From Hygrophila difformis (lineage: Eukaryota; Streptophyta; Magnoliopsida; Lamiales; Acanthaceae): 64,000 nt of DNA. Below are positions 58,891 through 64,000 of this stretch, in pieces (position 1 is the stretch's first letter; the number at the start of each line of letters is the position of its first letter). The notes below the pieces were generated by a model. That model did not search any database. It saw only the letters and a program-made list of their open reading frames with translations, and was not told the origin of the DNA. A program made the position numbers and the translations under genes. Location: positions 15,398,238 through 15,462,237 of the forward strand of contig JAOANR010000002.1 of NCBI GenBank assembly GCA_030278955.1, read 5' to 3'.

Positions 58891-59215
58891 AAATGAAAAA
58901 ATAAACCACATTCAAGACTTAGGAAAAATTTTGTTTTTCAAAAATTTATGTTCACCAAGATGAACTTAAAAGCAAACATATCTACACAGACTTAGAATTT
59001 AAAATATATTGCTTGCATAATTTAGGTTGGGTTAACAATTTTATTTTATGAATTTATTCTGGATTTTAGATTTCTCTAAATTCCAGAATTAATTTTCATT
59101 AAATATAATATTAACCCAACCGGGAACCTGGTTTTGGAAGCTTTATCTTTCTTTTTGTTGGTTCCTCGAATTCCTGCAAAACAATTGTAAAGGGGTATTA
59201 GGTTTTCTCCAAATA
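58891..59215. other. AT-rich spacer
   Basis: No gene. If an LTR starts at 59218 on the minus strand (TGATATTTGG), this would be its U3 region. Confidence 0.35.
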
Positions 59216-59253
59216 TCAACATCCTCACATTTAGAGTCTTAGTACTCTAAATG
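59216..59253 (-). other. AAATGTGAGGATGTTGA module, copy 1, with hairpin
   Basis: The shared 17-bp phrase (59216-59232) lies beside a perfect 10-bp hairpin CATTTAGAGT / ACTCTAAATG with a 6-base loop (59228-59253), about 90 nt after the Athila integrase stop. Its position fits a 3' polypurine tract with an LTR starting TGATATTTGG at 59218. Confidence 0.65.
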
Positions 59254-59339
59254 TTTAATTGATTTTTGGATACTTTGTCCCAATAAAAATAAGTGGAGCA
59301 AGTAATAAATAAGTGAGTAATTAAATATATGTATAATAT

Positions 59340-60473
59340 TTATTGAGCATAAGCCGGTTCTGTTGTCATTTGAGCTTCTTTTTCGGGGTCGAACTGCCCA
59401 AGATACTCCTTCAATCTGTGTCCATTCACCACCAGCTCTCCTTTGTCAGTTCGGATTCTGACAGCTCCACTTTCAAACACGTGCACCACTTCGTATGACC
59501 CTTCCCATCTGGATTTAAGCTTTCCGGGGAACAGCTTCAACCTAGAATTGAATAACAAGACTTTCTGGCCAACATAGAAGTGTTTAGACTTAATACGACG
59601 ATCGTGTAACTTCTGGGTCCGCTCTTTATAAATCCTCGAGCTTTCATAAGCTTGCGCACGTATTTCCTCAATTTCATTGAGGTCCAACTTGCGCTTACTC
59701 TGAGCAACTCGTGAGTCAAAATTGAGCATTCGTACGGCCCAGTAAGCCTTATGCTCTAGTTCTACGGGCAAATGACAGGCTTTTCCGAAGATGAGTCTGT
59801 ATGGAGACATCCCAATGGGAGTCTTGAATGCAGTGCGGTATGCCCATAAAGCATCATTGAGCTTACGTGACCAATCTTTGCGAGTTGTCCCCACAGTGGC
59901 CTCGAGTATGTGTTTGATTTCGCGGTTAGAGACCTCGACTTGACCACTGGTTTGGGGATGGTAAGGCGTGCCGATCTTGTGGAGAATCCCATTTTTGCTC
60001 ATAAGATTTGCAAATGCTTTATTAACAAAATGGGTTCCTCCATCTGATATGATCACCCTGGGTACACCAAATCTATTGAAAATGTTATTTTTCAAAAATT
60101 TGACGACCTGGTTGCCATCATTGGTTGGCAGTGCAACGGCCTCAACCCACTTGGAAACGTAATCGACAGCTACCAAGATGTAATGGTTCCCATCAGATGT
60201 CGGGAATGGTCCCATGAAGTCAATACCCCATACATCGAAAATCTCGAGAGTGAGAATTCTTTGTTGAGGCATCTCATCCCTCTTGGAGATATTCCCTAGT
60301 CTTTGGCATCTGTCGCAAGCTTTAACAAACGCTTTGCAATCCTCGTAAATGGTAGGCCAATAAAAACCGCACTCGAGCACCTTGTGGGCTGTTCGAGTGG
60401 GGCCATGGTGACCTCCATATTCCGATTCATGGCATTTCTTAGCGATTTGATAAGCCAATAATCGAATCTGCAC
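59340..60473 (-). pseudogene. Athila-type integrase
   Basis: The 377-codon frame has an HHCC zinc-binding part ([10 protein letters not shown]...CDRCQR), core D-D-E residues ([32 protein letters not shown]) and a C-terminal DNA-binding part ([19 protein letters not shown]). Integrase inserts the cDNA into the genome. The frame is open but offset from gag-pol: it overlaps its end by 35 bases, and conserved residues between RNase H and the zinc domain appear missing, so a deletion plus frameshift is inferred. The first true ATG of a protein is not meaningful here because integrase is normally cleaved from a polyprotein. Confidence 0.85.
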
Positions 60474-63400
60474 AATGCTTGAAGAGATAAGGATCTTCCC
60501 AGAAGTAGTTAACTACATCTCGGTTGAACCTTGCTTTGTGGCCCCTGCTTTGAAATGGTGGGGTTATTCCGCATGCTAAAAAGTTAACAATATCGGAAAA
60601 CCACGGACAAGCTTGATCATGAAGATGCAAGGCAAACAGTTGCTCGTCAGGAAAATTCTCATTTACGGCTAGCTCATTTTTATCGTTTTCTAGTCGAGAC
60701 AAATGGTCAGCAGCACCATTGTCTCTGCCTTTTCTGTCTTTTATTATAATGTTGAATTCTTGCAACAAGAGTACCCACCTGATTAATCGAGGTTTGGCGT
60801 CTTGTTTGCTAAACAAGTATCTCAGTGCAGAGTGATCTGTGTACACTGTGGTTTTCGTACCAATAAGATATTGTCTGAATTTGTCAAACGCAAAAACCAC
60901 AGCATACATCTCCTTCTCCGTGGTGGTGTAGTTGATTTGGGCCTCATTCAGGGCATGACTTGCGTAATGAATTACACAATGCTTCCCTTCCTTATGCTGC
61001 CCAAGAACTGCACCCACGGCGAGATCACTTGCATCACACATTACCTCGAAAGGCATTGACCAATCGGGTGGTTGCACTATTGGGGCAGAAATCAACATTT
61101 CTTTGAGCGTGTCAAAGGCTTGAACACATGCTTCATTTATTACAAAAGGATTTTCTTTACAAAGCAAGTTAGTGAGCGGCTTGGCAATTTTAGAAAAGTC
61201 TTTAATGAATCTCCGGTAGAAACCGGCATGCCCTAAGAAACTCCTAACTGCTTTTATTGAATTAGGCAATGGTAGGTTTGAGATGACTGAGACCTTAGCC
61301 CTGTCGACTTCGATACCTGCGCGCGAGATGCGGTGACCCAACACTATTCCTTCGGTGACCATGAAATGGCACTTCTCCCAGTTCAAAACTAGGTTGGTGT
61401 CCTCACATCTTTTCAAAATTTGTGCAAGATTAGTCAAGCATTCATCAAAAGTATCTCCATACACAGAGAAGTCATCCATGAAAACTTCAATGCATTTTTC
61501 GATAAATTCTGAGAAAATTGACATCATGCATCGTTGAAATGTGGCAGGCGCATTACAAAGTCCAAAAGGCATGCGCCTGTACGCAAAAGTTCCATATGGG
61601 CAAGTGAATGTGGTCTTGTCGTGATCCTCGCTAGCTATTACAATCTGATTATAGCCAGAGTACCCATCCAAAAAGCAGTAGTACTCCCTTCCGGCCAACC
61701 TCTCCAACATCTGATCTATGAATGGCAAGGGGAAATGGTCCTTCCTGGTAGCGGTATTGAGCTTCCGGTAGTCGATGCAAACTCTCCAACCGGTCACTGG
61801 ACGCGTCGCCACTTCTTCTCCTTGCTCATTAGTCGTTACACAGATCCCCCCACGTTTCGGTACGACCTGCACTGGGCTAACCCATTTGCTATCAGAGATA
61901 GGATAGATGATACCAGCATCTAAGAGCTTGATAACTTCTTTCCTTACCACTTCCTGCATATGGGGGTTCAGACGCCTTTGTGCTTGCCTTGAGGGCTTGT
62001 ACTCCTCTTCCATTAAAATTCTGTGCATGCAAACAGAGGGGCTTATTCCTTTTATATCAGAAATGGTCCATCCGATTGCATGTACATATTTCTTTAGAAT
62101 GTCTACCAGAGCTTTTTCTTGTTCTTGTGTCAGCTTGGCTGACACAATCACCGGTAATCTTTTATGTTCAGCGAGAAAGACGTACTTAAGATGATCCGGA
62201 AGTGTTTTAAGTTCAAGCTCTGGTGGGCATTCAACGGAAGGCAGTAATTTGCGAGAATTGGATGGGAGAGAGAGATCAGATTTACCTTCAGGATCCTGTG
62301 TCAGTACAGGATCCACTTCCTCCTCAGCGGTGCTTTCCTCTTCCTCCGGAATGAACTCAACTCCATCGAATTCTTCAAGGTCCCCAGAGATGGGGTCCTC
62401 GAAGTGGACAGCGTTGCAGCTCCTTGGTTGCTCCGCACCTTCAGGCTTCAGTACCTGTTTTGAAACTTTGTTTGGCTCATCAGTCATAGAGTCTATGCTC
62501 TCATCCTCACTCCTACTTTCTATTACATCAAACATGGAACAAGATCCCTCAGACGGGAACTTTTGCAGCTTTCCCATGTTGAAATCCAATTCTTCTTCTC
62601 CGACTCGGAGCTTGATTTGATTTGATCGCGCGTCTATAAGTGCACCACCGGTTGAGAGAAAGGGGCGGCCTAAGATCAGTGGCATCTCGTAGTCCTCCTC
62701 TATATCCAGAATAATGAAGTCGACGGGAAAGAGGGTGCCTCCCGTCTTGACAATTACGTCCTCCAGGATTCCGATTGGATGGGTAATTGATCGGTCTGCC
62801 AGCTGTAGCTTCATTGTAACCGGTTCAATTGTTCCCAAGTGAAGACGTTTCACCATGGCAAGTGGCATAACGTTGATGCTCGAACCTAGATCGCACAATC
62901 CTTTTCCAACATTAGTTTTCCCAATGTGGATCGGCAGTGTAATACATCCTGGATCTTCCTTCTTCTCCGGTAGCACTCTTTGGATAATGGCACTGCAGCT
63001 GCTGTTCAAAATCACTACTTCCTCCTGCTCAATTTTTCTCTTCCCTGAAATCATTTCTTTAAGAAATTTAGCATAGTCGGGCATTTCTGAAATCATTTCG
63101 ACCAATGGAATAGTGATCTCGACAGCTTTCAGTCTTTCTAAAAACTTTTTAAATTTTTCATCTTGTTCCTTATTTTTAAGACGTGCCGGGTATGGCACCC
63201 TTGGCATGTACTTATTATTGTTTGTTTTTGGTGGTAAAGAGAAGGAAGTTGTACCTTCAACCCTACCCTTTTCAGCTCCCTTTGCAGCTTCAGCCTGCGA
63301 AATAGCTGTTTCTGATTTGTCCTCGACCAGTCCAATACCATCTCCTCCTTCAATCCTTTCATTTTCTTTTTCAACCTCCAACGGATCCTTTTCCTTCTCG

Positions 63401-64000
63401 GCCGTCTCTTTTCCATGTCCAACAATTCCTTTTAGAGTCTTGCCTCCCCGCAATGTGATTGCTTTACACTGCGGGTTAGCTTCAGTACTGCTTGGAAGCG
63501 TTCCTTTCCCCCTGTTCTGTAGTTCCTTGGCCAATTGGGTGACTTGCGTCTCCACATTCTTGATTGATGACTGCAGTTGCTGGTTTATATCCTTCTGGTT
63601 GGCTATAAACTCAGTCATCAGATTCTCCAGCCGAGATGGTGGCCTTTGGTTATATTGTTGATTCTGATCAGGTTGGGATTGGAAATTCTGGAAATTTTGG
63701 CCTTGGTTCTGATTAGGCCTCTGTTGGATTTGAGGTTGGAAATTCTGATTCTGATTTTGAAAGTTCTGCACTCTTTGCTGGACGAATCCTTGATTCTGAG
63801 GTCTGAAGTTTTGCTGTGGGTTTTGATTTGCGAACTGGTTGGGCTGGTTTGGCTGCAACAAATGCGCGTTAAGTGCATTGTTGTTGGAGTAAGAGAGGTT
63901 GGGATGGCGATTTTGGTAGTTCCTGGCATAATTATTGCTCTCGGTAGCTATCTGTTGGCATGTATCAGTTGGATGAGGTCCCTGACATAGTCCACAGACA
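60439..64000 (-). CDS. Athila-type gag-pol polyprotein (gag C-terminus, protease, RT, RNase H), partial
   Basis: Open to the window edge (about 1,186 codons visible). A gag zinc knuckle C-x2-C-x3-H-x4-C lies at 63996-63958, then an Asn/Gln-rich tail. The protease motif DLGSS is near 62880-62895. RT carries FMDDFSVYG (about 61457-61481, catalytic MDD). RNase H has [13 protein letters not shown] (about 61000-61040), and the connector ends [14 protein letters not shown]. It stops at 60439, and integrase follows in another frame. No internal stop is seen, so protease, RT and RNase H might still be translatable. The start lies outside the window. Confidence 0.9.
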   Translation of the reverse strand, partial: VCGLCQGPHPTDTCQQIATESNNYARNYQNRHPNLSYSNNNALNAHLLQPNQPNQFANQNPQQNFRPQNQGFVQQRVQNFQNQNQNFQPQIQQRPNQNQGQNFQNFQSQPDQNQQYNQRPPSRLENLMTEFIANQKDINQQLQSSIKNVETQVTQLAKELQNRGKGTLPSSTEANPQCKAITLRGGKTLKGIVGHGKETAEKEKDPLEVEKENERIEGGDGIGLVEDKSETAISQAEAAKGAEKGRVEGTTSFSLPPKTNNNKYMPRVPYPARLKNKEQDEKFKKFLERLKAVEITIPLVEMISEMPDYAKFLKEMISGKRKIEQEEVVILNSSCSAIIQRVLPEKKEDPGCITLPIHIGKTNVGKGLCDLGSSINVMPLAMVKRLHLGTIEPVTMKLQLADRSITHPIGILEDVIVKTGGTLFPVDFIILDIEEDYEMPLILGRPFLSTGGALIDARSNQIKLRVGEEELDFNMGKLQKFPSEGSCSMFDVIESRSEDESIDSMTDEPNKVSKQVLKPEGAEQPRSCNAVHFEDPISGDLEEFDGVEFIPEEEESTAEEEVDPVLTQDPEGKSDLSLPSNSRKLLPSVECPPELELKTLPDHLKYVFLAEHKRLPVIVSAKLTQEQEKALVDILKKYVHAIGWTISDIKGISPSVCMHRILMEEEYKPSRQAQRRLNPHMQEVVRKEVIKLLDAGIIYPISDSKWVSPVQVVPKRGGICVTTNEQGEEVATRPVTGWRVCIDYRKLNTATRKDHFPLPFIDQMLERLAGREYYCFLDGYSGYNQIVIASEDHDKTTFTCPYGTFAYRRMPFGLCNAPATFQRCMMSIFSEFIEKCIEVFMDDFSVYGDTFDECLTNLAQILKRCEDTNLVLNWEKCHFMVTEGIVLGHRISRAGIEVDRAKVSVISNLPLPNSIKAVRSFLGHAGFYRRFIKDFSKIAKPLTNLLCKENPFVINEACVQAFDTLKEMLISAPIVQPPDWSMPFEVMCDASDLAVGAVLGQHKEGKHCVIHYASHALNEAQINYTTTEKEMYAVVFAFDKFRQYLIGTKTTVYTDHSALRYLFSKQDAKPRLIRWVLLLQEFNIIIKDRKGRDNGAADHLSRLENDKNELAVNENFPDEQLFALHLHDQACPWFSDIVNFLACGITPPFQSRGHKARFNRDVVNYFWEDPYLFKHCADSIIGLSNR

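Larger units (their letters stand above)
59218..64000 (-). mobile_element. Athila-type Ty3/gypsy retrotransposon, partial
   Basis: The minus strand holds a gag zinc knuckle, protease, RT, RNase H and integrase in the gypsy order. There is no chromodomain. Domain sequences ([31 protein letters not shown]) fit the Athila/Tat branch. The 5' LTR and most of gag lie right of the window. The 3' limit is either the module at 59216 or, if the F-box segment is internal cargo, the LTR start at 54100. Confidence 0.85.

Overview
The window is nuclear DNA of a flowering plant, most likely a eudicot. It has GT-AG introns, an A-type cyclin, chromovirus and Athila-type Ty3/gypsy retrotransposons with initiator-tRNA-Met primer sites, Stowaway, hAT and Mutator MITEs, Helitron ends and an endogenous plant pararetrovirus. 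The species cannot be named from this sequence alone. Only one host gene looks intact, a six-exon A3-type cyclin on the minus strand (5812-7378). Nearly everything else is nested mobile DNA, and most long open frames are shadows of repeats.

Layout. 1-5.7 kb: AT-rich intergenic DNA with Stowaway and hAT MITEs and a Helitron 3' end. 5.8-7.4 kb: cyclin gene. 7.8-11.6 kb: Mutator-like foldback element with a perfect 9-bp target duplication, split by a 2.76-kb solo LTR. 12.2-24.8 kb: non-autonomous LTR element B (1,693-bp LTRs, about 420-bp interior). One LTR of B is split by non-autonomous LTR element C (two 3,304-bp LTRs, 2.2-kb noncoding interior). 26.0-29.5 kb: tandem Helitron-like copies, one holding a hAT foldback MITE. 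30.4-36.05 kb: decayed endogenous caulimovirid on the minus strand, with domain order coat-zinc finger, movement, protease, RT, RNase H and then its own promoter. Its 5' side abuts an LTR fragment. 37.4-49.5 kb: LTR remnant D, split by a 10-kb chromovirus A (38554-48564) that lacks protease and RT. 49.5-54.1 kb: unassigned DNA with palindrome-rich blocks and an LTR end. 54.1-59.2 kb: a frameshifted two-exon F-box gene. 59.2-64 kb: Athila-type gag-pol running off the window edge.

How the parts relate. Elements A, B and C all point leftward (sense on the minus strand), carry tRNA-iMet-type primer sites, and share a short base-pair-compensated hairpin beside the polypurine tract. A and C have nearly identical LTR pairs yet no usable coding capacity, which suggests recent movement by machinery supplied in trans. 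Nesting gives an order: MITE, then B, then C; and D, then A. The endogenous pararetrovirus keeps a recognisable as-1/TATA promoter although its frames are broken.
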